Shown in pieces: positions 22,864-35,100 of a stretch of 64,000 nt of DNA. The position numbers and the translations under genes are program-made. Source of the DNA: Phyllostachys edulis. Lineage: Eukaryota; Streptophyta; Magnoliopsida; Poales; Poaceae. The stretch is from positions 104,856,999 through 104,920,998 of the forward strand of contig CM070562.1 in NCBI GenBank assembly GCA_036346405.1, given 5' to 3'. Position 1 is the stretch's first letter. Every line of letters begins with the position of its first letter. Below the pieces are notes generated by a model. That model made no database searches. It was not told where the DNA came from and worked only from the letters and a program-made list of their open reading frames with translations.

Positions 22864-24799
22864 TGTAACGCCCTAAAATCTGGGACCGTTAAACTCTTCA
22901 CAACCGCTCAGGATGTGCAGTTGTGAAGTACGCAGCGTCTCAAGCAAGCTTTCGATTACAACAAAAACTAGACTTTTATTACATAAGATTAAGGCTTAAC
23001 AACCAATTTTAACTTGACACGGGCATCCAAATCCAAAGTTAATATAATACAAGACAAAAGAACTACAAACCATAGGCACGCTTGAGCGTGGTCGAGACCT
23101 AATAACAGTAGTCGCTGCCACCCATAGGTCCACCAAATTCCTGTTTAATAAGATCCTCTATATTTTCCTAGGTTTTCTCTGTAGATGTTTTGCAGATATT
23201 GCAAAAATGAGTACTATTACAGTACTCAACAAGCCACATAGAAATCCTAATTAATTACATGCTAGGATTATCAAAGGAATGGGTTACGGTTTACCATGTC
23301 AGGTATATGTGGGTGCATATTGTGTTTAAAGCAGTTTATAAAACAGTAAAACAATAATAAATAATAACAACAGGGGTTTCTCAACAAATCACATACCATC
23401 TTAACATCTCAAAAACTCTACTTATGCCTCTGTACTGGAATCACCCATTAACACAGCTTCATTAATCGAAAGCGCGGTGTATTCGAATACCTTTGATTAA
23501 ACACTCTGCAGAGTTGCCCAACTTTACCCACAAGATATCTCAAACTCATATTGTCATGCAATATACACGCAACACGATAGCGTGTGACTGAGTTGAGATA
23601 ACAAAGCATTTTCACTGCTCAGTCCTTTTTAGCCTCTACCCGGTAGGTTCTACTCCATACAGCCCTCGGGAGACCACTGGCCAACTGTGGAATTTGCACT
23701 CCGAGGCTGACGGGACCATACCGTTGTGTAGACCAGTGAGTGTCCCGATAGGTCCACTCCTGTCTCACCCCAATTCCTTCCGCTCTATCACACAAGAGCA
23801 GTTGACACCCTGTAGATATTCAAATGGCAGAGCAGTGTATTAAACCAGGGAGTAATGACCACACATGTGGTTGAGCGGTTTGCTGTGTCTGTTATTTTGG
23901 CACAAGGTTCTTGTCCTTACTTGTCTCTCGTGAGGAAATGGACAAACACCAACTCGTGGTTGTCCACCTTTACCTTCGACTCACTTTTTAACACAAGTCT
24001 ATTGGGTTGTTCAACTTCCTGGACACAACCCTCAACTCTCCACCAAAAACTATTAGCGAACCGCCAATACTTCTTTCAGGATTTATAAATACATTTGTGT
24101 GACAAAGCTACTTATATAGCTAATATTTTATGTAAATTTGTCAAGGTGAATATGGCCTACAAGTGCTAGGTGGGTTTGTCTGTGGGGTAATAGGATTTAT
24201 CTAATTATCATGGCATTCAAAAGTATTGTTTCAATATTTAAAGTACTTGGCACAAATATAGTAATGAAAGTAATAATATAAATATATGAAAATGGGCTCA
24301 AAATGATCAAGGAATGCGACTTGCCTTCTTGCACAAAATCTTCTAAATACTGGTCTTATCCGGCGTCTTTTAGAGTCTGGTTGTCGAAGTCGTGACCTAA
24401 CACGAAACAAAACAAAATAAACAAAATAAAATCTGGCTCGACAAGGAATGAGCTGGGAACAACATGCAAGTAAATAAATTCAAAAAGAAACATAAAGAAA
24501 GGTGGTTTAGAGGGTAGGTATTTATTTGGAGCTTCATTTGGCTGAGCGGAGTTGAGATATGGATTCAAGGGCTTGAAACGGTTGAAATGGATATAATATG
24601 TCCATTTAGGGTTTCGGGCGAAAAAAGTGTTGGATAGTGGATAGTACTATTTTACTATTCACACTCAGAAAATTGCTTATGAACAGTAATTGAATCACTA
24701 TTTTTTCTAAAAATGAACAGTGATCCAGTTTACTGTTTTTGGTGAACAATAATTACTCATGATTTTCGGATGGTGAACAATAAAAGGGATTTTACTTTG
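22864..24799 (-). mobile_element. Gypsy-type LTR (minus orientation), right boundary unclear
   Basis: Plus-strand text starts TGTAACGCCC, so in element orientation the LTR ends GGGCGTTACA. A polyA signal (AATAAA) lies about 100 bp before that end. Interior text with CTCTGCAGAGTG and CCGGTAGAGGC-like blocks matches LTRs common in grasses, and resembles the plus-strand LTR at 28074-30681. It has no PBS or coding domain, so it is a solo or truncated LTR. The other end is lost near the CACTA fragment. Confidence 0.6.
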
Positions 24800-25124
24800 C
24801 ACTTGTTCAGAACCGTCTGTGATACTTCACAGACGGTTTTCAACACGAACCATCTGTGATGAGGATGGGAAGTCATAGACGATTCGTGCTGAAAATCGTC
24901 TGTGAAGCATCACAGACGGTTCTGAACAAGAACCGTCTGTGATACTTCACAGACGGTTTTTAACACGAACCATCTATGATATTACTTCTTCACATACGGT
25001 TTTTAGCGCAACCAATAACACAGACGGTCGCTAAACCAAAACCGTTTGTGATTGTATTTAATACAGACGGTTTTAGTCAACCGTTTGTGATGAGGCGTCC
25101 AGTATTAGCCTTTTTGTAGTAGTG
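24800..25124 (+). mobile_element. CACTA transposon end (subterminal region)
   Basis: On the minus strand the end reads CACTACTACAAAAAGGC at 25124 and is followed by many copies of CACAGACGGTT in both orientations, the subterminal repeat pattern of CACTA elements. It is nearly identical to the left terminus of the complete element at 41722. No partner terminus with the expected TSD (ata, 25125-25127) was found to the left, so only one end remains. It abuts the hAT transposase reading frame. Confidence 0.85.
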
Positions 25125-26927
25125 ATAGGTGGATAGTTCTCCGCTCCTTGTGGGTCTTGGCTGAGCAAGCGTTGGTGTAGAAGAAGAAGAAGAACCCCTA
25201 GACCTGGACCTGGAGGAAGAGGCACCGAAGATTGCGCCCCACATATTTGTCTTCCCGCTTGAGGTGGGGGCTACTGGAGGTCGTTGCGAACGGACTCCCC
25301 AAAACTTATTTTCATACCTTTGGTAAACCTCATATAACCGAGAACGAACTTCTGCAAAATAGTTAGTATAGTCTAGCCCCGTAGCATCACTAAGAAGATC
25401 AAGTATAGTACCAAATGCATCAATTTTAGCCCTAGGATCTAAAAGAAATGCAAATGCATATAGGTAAGGGATTTCTCGCCAATATTTAAGGTATTTACAT
25501 TTCATGGAAACAACAACATCACGTAAAACTATGTCATTTTCAAACATTTTCAAATGAGTAGCAATCCGTAAAATAGTATGCACAATGATAGGAGATGTTG
25601 GATAGTAGACAACGGACAAAGTAACAGTTGCCTCATAAAAAAATTCTAAAAATGACAGTACCTTCTCAGCAACGAACCAATGTTGCTCAGTTAATAGCAT
25701 AGTACCGTCAGTGCTAGGATAGTGCGTTTGAATAAATACAGAAAAAGTGCTCTTGTATGGTAAAAGATTCTTAAGCATGAGGTAAGTAGAGTTCCACCTT
25801 ACCTCCATGTCCAAACCGAACTTTCTTGGACGTACACTCATCGCCCTGCAGAAGTTCTTATATTGTGCTATTCTTACGTTAGAATTATTCAAGAAAGAAA
25901 TCGCATTGCGAAAAGCTTTAATATACGGACTCAACCTCTTCAAACCACATTTGACTATAAGGTTGATAATATGACAAGCGCATCGTTGATGTAGCAGGAA
26001 GGAATCGGCATATGTACTCAACACTGGAGTAAGAATGTCCATGGCCCTAGAGTTTGAAGTGGCGTTGTCTAAAGTAATTACGAATATTTTGTCTGTAAGA
26101 CCAAAGTCTTCCATGACTTTGATAATACAGTTCGCAATATTCTCCCCTGTGTGTGCTACATCAATTAATTTCAAACCTATAATCCTTTTCTCCATTACCC
26201 AGTCGTCATTAATATAATGTGCAACTACACTAAGATAATCCTCTCTAGCCCAACCACTCCATATGTCCGAGGTTAGGGCCACCGAAAATGTGCACGTACT
26301 AAATAGTTCCTTTATTTTATTACGGCGTTCATTATATTATTTCACTAGATCCCTAGTTGTTGTCTGTCTAGAAACGGAAGTAAATCTAGGATTATGCGCA
26401 ATCCTAATGTAATTTTGGAAAGAAGCAGACTCGCCAAAGCCTAACGGTAAATCCTCGGAAGCAATTAAACGACAAAGAGATTGGCAGGCTACCTGAGGAT
26501 CGTAGTCCCAGCTAGACACCGTACCGTCGGGGTTGTATTGTAGCTGCGTCTACCTCATCGCCAATCCTTGCTTGGTTCGACACCTTGTAGCATGTCTAGT
26601 CAAGTGTTCCGTTCCACCTGTAGACTTTGCAGACAATTCATGGTGACAAATTTTACAAATAGCATATGGTACCTCATTTCCCGCTGCGTCTTGCCTGGTT
26701 GTCCTGTCGAAATTCTCCCACACTCCCGATGTAGACGGCCTCGACCTCTTTGCTCCAGTTGCCGTTGAGCCTGATGCTGACGTGGAGGCTGACGATGAAA
26801 CTCCACCTTGCTCCTCCGGTGAAACCTCCGGTTGGTTTGAGGCAGCCGCAGCCGCCTCCATAGACGCAATTTCGTCCGATGAAAGTCCGAACTCACTAAG
26901 AGCAAAGCTGTCGTAAGGACTGTCCAT
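25125..26927 (-). pseudogene. hAT transposase (BED zinc finger, RNase H-like core), truncated
   Basis: Start ATG at 26927. Residues 70-125 form a BED zinc finger (VWENFDR, CKICHHEL, HLTRHATRC). After a TGA just past QGLAMR (near 26550) the next frame (26519-26337) has WDYDPQVACQSL and the F..F...L cluster. The core frame (26282 on) begins MALTSDIWSG, with the catalytic Asp context, then VITLDNATSN, RCACHIINLIVK, MEVRWNSTYLML and AFLLDPRAK. The frame runs to GELSTY and enters the CACTA end, so the hATC dimerisation domain is missing. Such enzymes cut and paste hAT elements. Two internal stops and the truncation make this copy inactive. Confidence 0.92.
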
Positions 26928-27170
26928 AACGAAAACTGTAAAATCGAAACTAACACTATTACTACTTTAATCTTAGCATAACAATAATTAACAAAAATAG
27001 TATTGTACCTCTTTCGCTGACTTGCTGACGAAAATTGAAATTTTGAAATTTTGGCACAAATTTTTTGAATTTTGCCAAATTAGCTCAACTTGGATTTGAA
27101 TTTGCACAACACAATTTCAAAGAGAGAATAGAGAATGAAGGGTTGCTGAATGAGGGTGGGGGTATGGTGC

Positions 27171-27180
27171 CTATTTATAG
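27171..27180 (-). promoter_or_regulatory. TATA box of the hAT transposase gene
   Basis: The minus strand reads CTATAAATAG, about 245 bp upstream of the BED-domain ATG, with pyrimidine-rich leader text in between. Consistent with a pol II core promoter. Confidence 0.6.
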
Positions 27181-27269
27181 CAAAAATTTTGGAATTTTTT
27201 CCATTTTTTTTGGCTATTTTTTAAGCCCCTAACAGTCAAAAAATCTCCCAACAGTAAAAAACGGCCGAA

Positions 27270-27960
27270 TTTTTCGGGCCGTGCCATGCCAGGCACGGCC
27301 CACGGGCACGACATGGCCCGGCTAGCCTGGCCGCCTCTGCCCGTCTTCTTTTCCCCGGCTGCCTCACCCGTGCCGCCCGTTTTCTTCTCCCCCGCGTCTT
27401 CCTCGCCCGTGCCGCCAACCGTCGCATCCTCGGTCCTCGCCTCCCCACGGCGCCTGAGCCTCGACGACACCGCCTCCTCGCCTCCCCGCGAGGGCACGTC
27501 ATCGACCCCGCCACCTCCTCGCCTCCTCACGACCCCGCCGCTACCTCAACGACACCGTGCGTCGCGCCGCCTCGACGACCCCGTTGCCTCCTCCTTCGTC
27601 TGCTCCGGCGCAAGCGTAGCACCGTGCACCGTGTCGCCGCGGCGCCGCCTGGCCCGTCTTCTCCTCCCTCCGCTTCGACGCAGCGCCATGCGCCGTGAGC
27701 CCGCGACGGCCTCCTCCTCCCTCCACTCCGGCGAAGACTGCGCCGCGAGCCCGCGACAACCTCCTCCTCCTTCCCGTGCGACAAGACTGCACCGCCGCTC
27801 TGCTCGCCCCTCGCCTCCGCCTCCGGGCTCCCCGATCTGCGCGCCGTGCCGCCCATGCCGCGCTCGTGCCGTCTGCGTGCTGCGCGTCGAACGCCCAGTT
27901 ACGTCTTGCGTCACGCCGACCCACCGCGTCTTAGAGTGGCGACCGCACGGCCCGGGGTCT
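27270..27960. other. GC-rich spacer between the hAT terminus and transposase gene
   Basis: Very GC-rich, with open frames on both strands that differ in composition (Pro/Ser/Arg versus Gly/Arg/Ala) and show no domain. Most likely non-coding element DNA or captured host DNA. Several GAGGA/CCTCCTCC repeats are present. Confidence 0.6.
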
Positions 27961-28073
27961 CGTGCTAGGCCGGCACGGCCCATGAATAGCGCGGGCCATG
28001 CCGTGCTTGGGTCGGGCCTACAGTAGCGTGCTTCGTGCCGGCTCAATAGGCCCGACCCATTTGGCCAGCTCTA

Positions 28074-30681
28074 TTCACCTACCTTTGATCGTGTGTGTAC
28101 CTCCGAGTCTTTCAGTGACTCTCTCTGGCTTCTCTAGCTATAAAAGCCTGAGCAACCCTCTTTTATCACCTTTTTCGCACCCAATTCCCTTGCTCTTGCC
28201 CAGTTCCTCCGTGCTTCAAGTTTTGTTGCCAAGGAGTCCACTGGAGCCTACGCCGTCTTCAACTACCTCACTACCGAAAAGTTCGCCAAAGCGCCCGCGT
28301 CGTCCTCGATCATCGCCGCCGTCCTTTGACTCTCTCCCTCCTCCTTTAGTCTCTCTCTCTCGGCCTCGGTATGTTTCTCCGTGCCCTGTTCTCTTTCCTT
28401 ATTCTTACGACTATGTTGCGTAGTCGTATTCCTTCTTACGACTATGTTGCATAGTCGTATTTTTGTGTTCTTTGTATGACCACGTTGAGTAGCCGTACCC
28501 TTCACAGGACCTCCCTTGACATCCTCAGGATCTCCTTAGGACCTCCTCAGGACCTCCTCCTTGGGATCTCCTTAGGACCTCCCTTGACCTCCTCAGGACC
28601 TCGTCCTCAGGATCTCCTCAGGACCTCCCTTGATCTCCTCAGGACCTCCTCCTCAGGACCTCCCTTGACCTCCTCAGGACCTCCTTCTCAGGATCTCCTC
28701 AGGACCTCCCTTGACCTCCTCAGGACCTCCCTTGACCTCCTTAGGACCTCCTCCTCAGGATCTCCTCAGGACCTCCCTCGACTTCCTCAAGACCTCCTCC
28801 TCAGGACCTCCCCTGACCTCCTCAGGACCTCCCTCGACCTCCTCCCGACCAGTTGGACTTCTTCCCAACCAGCTAATCCTCCTCCCGAGAGCCTGTTCCT
28901 AATTCATCTAATTCGGTACCTTGCTGTTGGTTCTAGTTCGGTTTGTTTTGGAGTTCATTTGGATTTTATTTGGTCTTTATTTGATTTGCTTCGTTCTCTC
29001 GCGTAGATTTTGATAACTCCGGAGAGCACGAGTACTCTGAAGAAGTAGACCCTCAAGCTTTCGAGCAAGGCAAGTTATATCCTTGATCATATTGAATCCT
29101 AGTATCTCAAATAATTTAATTTCTATTTCAAACTATTATTGCATGCTTATTTGAATTCAAATAATTTAAATACTTGTTTTAACTTTATAGTTATTCCTGA
29201 TTCCTTTGTACATCCAAATTTGATTATTGATTCGACCACCCCTTATCTCCATAGTAAAGAGCTAGTTGGTACATTAGTATGAACTAGCATGTTTCAAAAC
29301 TCTATGCTTAGTCGAAGCTTAGACCTAAAAATCTTGATTTAGAAGTTTTACTGCCAAAAGACCAATGTTGTCTAAATGTTTAACCATGACATTGGGTTGT
29401 CGTGAAAGTTTGCAAATGTTTTTGAAAAGCAAAGCAAAAGAAAAATTTGTTTGGACTTGGGCAAATTAGTTGTTCGGATGGGTGCATGTTCATGCACGGG
29501 ATCGAGTCATTTCTATGATCGAGGCCCAGGGTTCTGTTGGATGTCGCCCAAGTCAATTAAGGACCGGTCTTCGAGCCGCATCTTGCTAGCCCCATCGTGC
29601 AACCACATGTCCTGTGCATGGGCGGGACCTGGCTGACTAATTTGCAAGGTTCCACCATGGTCGTTCCATCCGGTTGTGTGGGTGTCTTGACGACCTACTT
29701 TTATTCATTCCCACCTAGCGCAAGAGGGGTCTATGAACCCTGTGGGTCTCTATCCAAAGGGGGGTGAAACCTTAGCGAGGGGGGACTGCGGTGGAATAGC
29801 GCATTATAAAGGCCTTGTCACGCGCTCTAGACCGCTTACCTACGATAGTGAGAGGTGGTATCGACGGATGCCGAACAAACTAGAGAAGTCGTGTCTTGTG
29901 GGTAAAGCTGTACACCTCTGCAGAGTGTAAAACTATTCGAATAGCCGTGTCCATGGTCATGGACATGCTAGCAAAGCCACTCCAAGTTAAATTTTGGTTT
30001 TGTTTTCAAAAGACCTTTTGAAATGGTTTTGGATGTCTATCCAATGGGAATTCGGGCAGGGGGCCTTGTGATAAAAGGGTATCCTTCACCACTTGTTGAT
30101 GAATGTTATCCGACTATAAAACTGAGATTTAGAAAATGAATTTTAGTTATCGTATAACTACTTTGGAACTTACTACAAGTATTTGGAAAGAAACTTGGCT
30201 TTATGCAAATCAACTCTATAAGCCCTTCCTTTGAGATATCCTTGTATGCATTGCATTCTGTTACTTGATGGGTGTGACTTACGAGCACGGTTGTTGTGCT
30301 CACTCTTACTTGATTCATCTTTGAGCAGGAGAGGACGTCTTCGAGGCGCCGGAGGGCCAGGTCGTCTAGGCTGCGCCCTCCAGACAACTGCCTGTGGCGA
30401 GTCGTGTGGTGTATCACTTTTGTTTTCCGCTGTGTTTTGTCTTGTCGGCTCTTAAGCCGCTTTTGTAATCAACTCTGTTGTTTATTAATAAAGTTGTGTT
30501 GATGGATGTTACCACATTTGTTTATGTTGATGGATGTTACCACATTTGTTTACTGTGTGAGCTAGCCGCTGATCCTTGGGACTAGCTCGGTCTGAACAGA
30601 GGATTTCGGGACCTCTCGGTTCTGGTCTCCAGGACCACCCGGTGGTCTTGGGAGACCACTCGGGGAGGTCCGGTCCTTACA
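28074..30681 (+). mobile_element. Gypsy-type LTR (plus orientation), 5' part missing
   Basis: A TATA box (TATAAAA at 28139-28145), a transcribed-looking leader, a polyA signal (AATAAA, 30487-30492) and the end CCGGTCCTTACA at 30681 define a long LTR. Its left part was displaced by the hAT insertion at 28073. Text such as CTCTGCAGAGTG and CGAATAGCCGTGTCC is common in long grass Gypsy LTRs. A 28-bp tandem duplication lies at about 30496-30552. No PBS was seen after 30681. Confidence 0.65.
28500..28860. repeat. CCTCAGGACCTCC minisatellite in the Gypsy-type LTR
   Basis: More than twelve degenerate units of about 20-33 bp built from CTCCTCAGGACCTCC and CTTGACCTCC. All plus-strand frames stay open because units are mostly multiples of three, giving a phantom ORF rich in Pro/Ser/Leu. 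A similar array in opposite orientation is at 31840-32000. Confidence 0.9.
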
Positions 30682-30694
30682 ACCCCGGAGGTCT

Positions 30695-31065
30695 TCTGTT
30701 CCTGGACCATCTCTAGCTTCTGATCTTTCCATCTTCTTCACTTGCTATATTGATTTTGGAACATCTGGTCGAAGACGTAGACGTGGACCGTCTGGACTTG
30801 GTCGTAGACCAACTGGTCATGGTCGTAGACCAACTGAGGGTGGTCGTAAGACACATGGTCGTGGTCGTAGACCAACTAGTGGTAGTCATAGACCAACTGG
30901 TCGTGGACCCTGTGGATAACCGCTTCCTAGGAAGGTCCTGGAGGGAGGTCCTGAAGACCTCTAGAGTGGTCCTAGAAGACCTCCGGGGTGGTTCTGTAGA
31001 CCTCCTCAGGGACTACCTGGAAGTGGTCGTGGACCTCCTAAGGGTGGTCGTGGAGCACCTGGTTC
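30695..31065. repeat. GGTCGTAGACC near-palindrome repeat, copy 1
   Basis: After cttctgttcctggaccatct come about eight copies of an 18-nt unit around GGTCGTAGACCAACT, then a GGTCCT-rich tail. The core GGTC-GTA-GACC is an inverted repeat, so each unit can form a small hairpin. The same block, about 90% alike by eye, recurs at 31582-31990. Confidence 0.85.
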
Positions 31066-31581
31066 ATTGTTTTGGCCTGATCTTTCACGGTACACCTTGA
31101 CGGTAGCCTCCTATCTCTTGCACAGCACAAGAACAACAAGACTTCCTTGATAAATCTAGATAAACCTTCTCTCACGCACACCACAGCACGTGAACAAAGG
31201 GTAGAAGAACCAAAGTTCCAGCAAGCAAAATCCAACACCTCAATTGGATTCAACACACCAAAGAGTAATTCCTCTTGGAAATCTCAAGGCCACACCGATC
31301 GTGTGCCACCAAAACCATGGTGATTTTTCGTTATCTATTCTTTAACCCATAGCTTTTCAACTCCCTTTACAAGGGGCGATGCCCTGGCCTTATATTGGCA
31401 CCTAAGGGTGCGGCCAAACACGCACACACACGGCCTAAGGCCGAACAAACTAACAAACGTGATCTACCTGGACTCTATCCCTAGGAAACAAACTAAATAT
31501 CCAAAACAGACTCTACTTTCCTAATAAACTCATTTGAATTGGTATGGAACCAATCCAGATGCATTTGATCGACGAAACCGT
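31066..31581. other. Spacer between the two GGTCGTAGACC blocks
   Basis: About 0.5 kb without an intact gene. Text such as ccatggttttggtggcacac on the minus strand looks like LTR or leader sequence of a grass retroelement, but I cannot name it. Confidence 0.4.
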
Positions 31582-32020
31582 ATGTTCTTCTGTTCCTGGA
31601 CCATCTCTGGCTTCCGATCTTTCCATTTTCTTCACTTGCCATATTGGTTTTGGAACACCTGATCGAAGATGTGGACGTGGACCATTTGGACTTGGTCGTA
31701 GACCACCTGGTCGTGGTCGTAGACCAACTGGGGGGTGGTCGTAAGACACATGGTCGTGGTCGTAGACCAACTGGTCATGGACTCTGTGGATAACCACTTC
31801 CTAGGACCTCCTCTGCGGGGAGAGGTCGTAGAGAGGTCTTAGAGAGGTCCTGGAGAGGTGCTGGAGGAAGGTCCCGAGGAGGTCCTGGAGGGAGGTCCCA
31901 AGGAGGTTCTAGGGAGGTCCTGGAGGGAGGTCCTGAAGACATCCAGGGTGGTCCTGGAAGACCTCCGGGGTGGTCCTGAAGGCCTCCGGGGTGCTCCTGG
32001 AGGCTTGGCTGGCCTGTGTA
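31582..32020. repeat. GGTCGTAGACC near-palindrome repeat, copy 2, with GGTCCTGGAGG tail
   Basis: Repeats the organisation of 30695-31065 in the same orientation, followed by a longer array of GGTCCTGGAGGGA units (31830-32000), which is the reverse complement style of the LTR minisatellite at 28500-28860. Confidence 0.85.
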
Positions 32021-32165
32021 TGTGACGTAAGAAATATGAGTTAACTGGATAAGAATGCAATAGTAGCAAACAGCTAAAGTGTATTTTATCTGAGACTATA
32101 AGAGGGATGGTAGCAGCACCTTTGAATGCTTTTGGTAGAGTTCCTACAAAAATCGCAACCACAGG

Positions 32166-35100
32166 TTATTTAGCACCAATCTTCCGTACTGTATGACCAT
32201 GAAATCTTGTAGTGCATTCACCCCATATATCTAGTATGTTTTCGCTATCACTGAATTTGAAAGAAGAGTAAGATTCTGTATTCTGGAAAGATCGGGCTGA
32301 TTCCAGGTCGATGTTTAATAAACATTGTAATGCGCTTACCTGTGTCAAAGAGCTGAAAATTTCAGTAAACACAATATTTTTAGTACGGGAACCACAGCTC
32401 CCATCATCGTTTTCGACTAAAATTTTTAATGATTTTCGAGATGTCACACGGGAGACGGCGACATATAGCTGGCCATGTGTGAAAACAGGTTTTTTCAGGT
32501 GAACACCGACAGCTCCTAGAGTTTGTCCTTGGCTTTTATCTATGGTCATCGCATATGAAAGACGAATTGAGAATTGTCGGCGCTGGAGCACAAAAGGGCA
32601 TTTGGAATCTCGATTCGTTAAAATAATTCTTGGAATATACACAATATCACCGGTATGTGAACCTGTGATAATGACCGCTTCGATGACATGATCAGCAAGG
32701 TTTTTTATAATCAATCGGGTACCATTACATAAGCCATTAGGTTGACTCAAATTTCTAAGAAGCATGATAGGAGAGCCAATCTTAAGAATCAATTTATGTT
32801 GAGGAAAATTGTTAATATGTATTAAGGAATTCAGTTGGGTAAAACATGTTGGCTTCGCTGACTGTATCGGTAGAGCTTGCTATGGAATCACAACTAAGGT
32901 ATTCAGTAGTAGTGCTAGGAGCTATTGAAAGAACATATGAATTAATATCATCAGCTAGCTCATTTGTCGGTGTCAAAATAGCACGCTCACGCAAATATGT
33001 TGGTTCTCGATAGTTTTGTGCTAAATTCGTGTAAACAGTTGAAACGATCGCAGATATTTTATTGGCATCAGTTTGGATGAGCTGGTCATCTGGAATGTCA
33101 ATCAAGCTATCGTTAGTTTGGTCTTCATGTGTAGTAGTTGGTAACGCGCCATTTCCAAGGTCCAAAATCCATTTTGAAAACTCTGATGCGTCATTTTCTT
33201 GGCCTAGCTATGTTAAACTGTTAGTAATTCTCATGTTGATTGTTAGGTGTAAGATCTTGAATGAATGCCAAAGTGGAGAATTTATTATTGTAGCATCTAT
33301 AATCTGTGCTCGAATACATCCTTCAATAACTGGTAAGATCTGTCGAAGATCACCACCTAGTACGATAACCTTACCACCAAACGGGACTGATGCAATAGAA
33401 GGGTGGTCAATTGCTAGAAGGTCTCTAAAGGTTCTATCTAGAGTCTCAAAGCATTGCCGATGTGTCATTAGAGCCTCGTCCCAAATAACCAAAGAAGTTT
33501 GTGTAATCAGTTCGGCGAGCATTGAACCTCTTTTGATGTCGCAAACAGTTGTTTCACTAACTTCAAGAGGTATTTTAAAGTGGGAATGAGCTGTTCTACC
33601 CCTCGGCAAGAGGAGAGATGCAACACCTGATGACGCAACAGTAAGAACAATTTTGTTTTGCGATCTTAGAAAGGCGACGATTGCATTCCAAAGGAAGGTT
33701 TTCCCTGTTCCGCTATAGCCTAACACAAAGTACAAATCGGGTAGACCACTTAAAACATAACTAACAATGGCCGTATAGGTAGCGCTCTGATCAGCGTTGA
33801 GTTGAGCAAATAAAGACGGTGCTTCATGTTGAAGATGGATTACATCATAGGATAGTTCTTCGTTAATAAGCTTATTCTAAAGGGGTATTACAACGGAGGC
33901 TGTTTTTTCAGGAAGATTATAGCTTGCCATGCTCGCTCCATTTCTGTTGAAGACGATTTCAAGTTCTTCAAGAAGCATGTTCTCAAGAATCAGAAGAGGT
34001 ACTATATAAGCGGGGTTATATAGAGCAAGTCTTATACTGATCTTGTAAATAAATGCGCAAGGTCATTCCAATATCGATTATAGAACTTATTTTCGTCTTG
34101 AACATGGCAGAAAACAATAATACTAACCAAAAGTTGTCTAAGTTGTGGTCCGGTTGCTGAGTGCAAAGATTCTTCCATAGCGTGGTACCATTCATTATCG
34201 TCACCAAGTAATCCTTGAGCAGCACATGCTTGTTTAAAAGTCTCAAAAATCTTGTCAGTATATGTTCTAACATCGGCATAGCATGTAGCACCTTTAACAA
34301 TCATGAGCAGCATTCTTAGATAGTAGAGGTCATCGCTCGAAGGATGAAAGTAACAAAGACGGGCTATCTTATAGCCTCTCTTTCGAGGCTCCCATGACCT
34401 AGCGCCGCTGTCCCATGACCATTTAGTCGGAAACTCGCAATAAGTCAAAGATCGAGCATGTGGATTTCTTCGATTAACTACGAACCACTCAGTCAGCATT
34501 GTTCGTTTCATGAAATCGTTTGATACAATATTCGATAAATTCGAAGCGCAGTTGAACTGAACAAAATTCATGTTTGGTAGATGCACTGGGAGGCGTTCAA
34601 CTATAGGGGTCTTACTATGTATGTCATAACCGTAGATTCTCCAAAGCGCGTCTTGTTCGCAGATATATCGACATTCTAGATATTCTTTTATCTCGTCTAT
34701 AAAAGGAGCATTAGCACTCCCATTATCGTCAATGGCCGATTGGATCTTCTGAAAGAACATTTTTGATCGGTAATGTACTTAAATAAGTATTTTAAAACTT
34801 TTGTCTTGTTACACCATTCTACATTTATATGGGCCTGATACTTTTTAAGGAGTGGCATGCTATAAGGGACAACCCATCTGCTGTCAAGACGGCATCCGTT
34901 CTTTACGATGTAATGTCCATCATCAAGGTGTCTATAGATAGGAAAGCCATTGTTGTCGATAGTAGTCTCTTGTTGGAATTTTTTTGGGTAATGTTTTGAG
35001 CAAACACCTACTTTGATACACACATTTTTTGTGTTCAGATTTCCACACGGGACATGTATCATGAACTCGCTAACTAAAGCATACCCCAAAGGATCTGAGA

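Larger units (their letters stand above)
25125..28073 (-). mobile_element. Autonomous-type hAT element, 3' end lost
   Basis: The 5' terminus at 28073 reads, on the minus strand, TAGAGCTGGCCAAATGGG, a classical plant hAT TIR, with CGGGCC/GGCACG subterminal repeats behind it. After a GC-rich stretch (27270-27960) and a TATA box (27171-27180) comes a BED-type transposase gene. The 3' end is replaced at 25124 by a CACTA end, so the second TIR and the TSD (ttcaccta at 28074-28081 on one side) cannot be paired. Confidence 0.85.

Noticed and set aside
27286..28046. Long GC-rich frames on both strands near the hAT 5' end
   Set aside because: Mutually exclusive frames of similar length on both strands, biased composition and no recognisable motif.
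28476..29006. 176-codon frame rich in Leu/Ser/Pro repeats
   Set aside because: Translation of the CCTCAGGACCTCC minisatellite in an LTR; no start context and no homologous protein features.
31973..32004. GC hairpin gcctcc..ggaggc as a candidate Helitron 3' end
   Set aside because: It is part of the GGTCCTGGAGG array, which makes many such chance hairpins, and no CTRR-T end is suitably placed.
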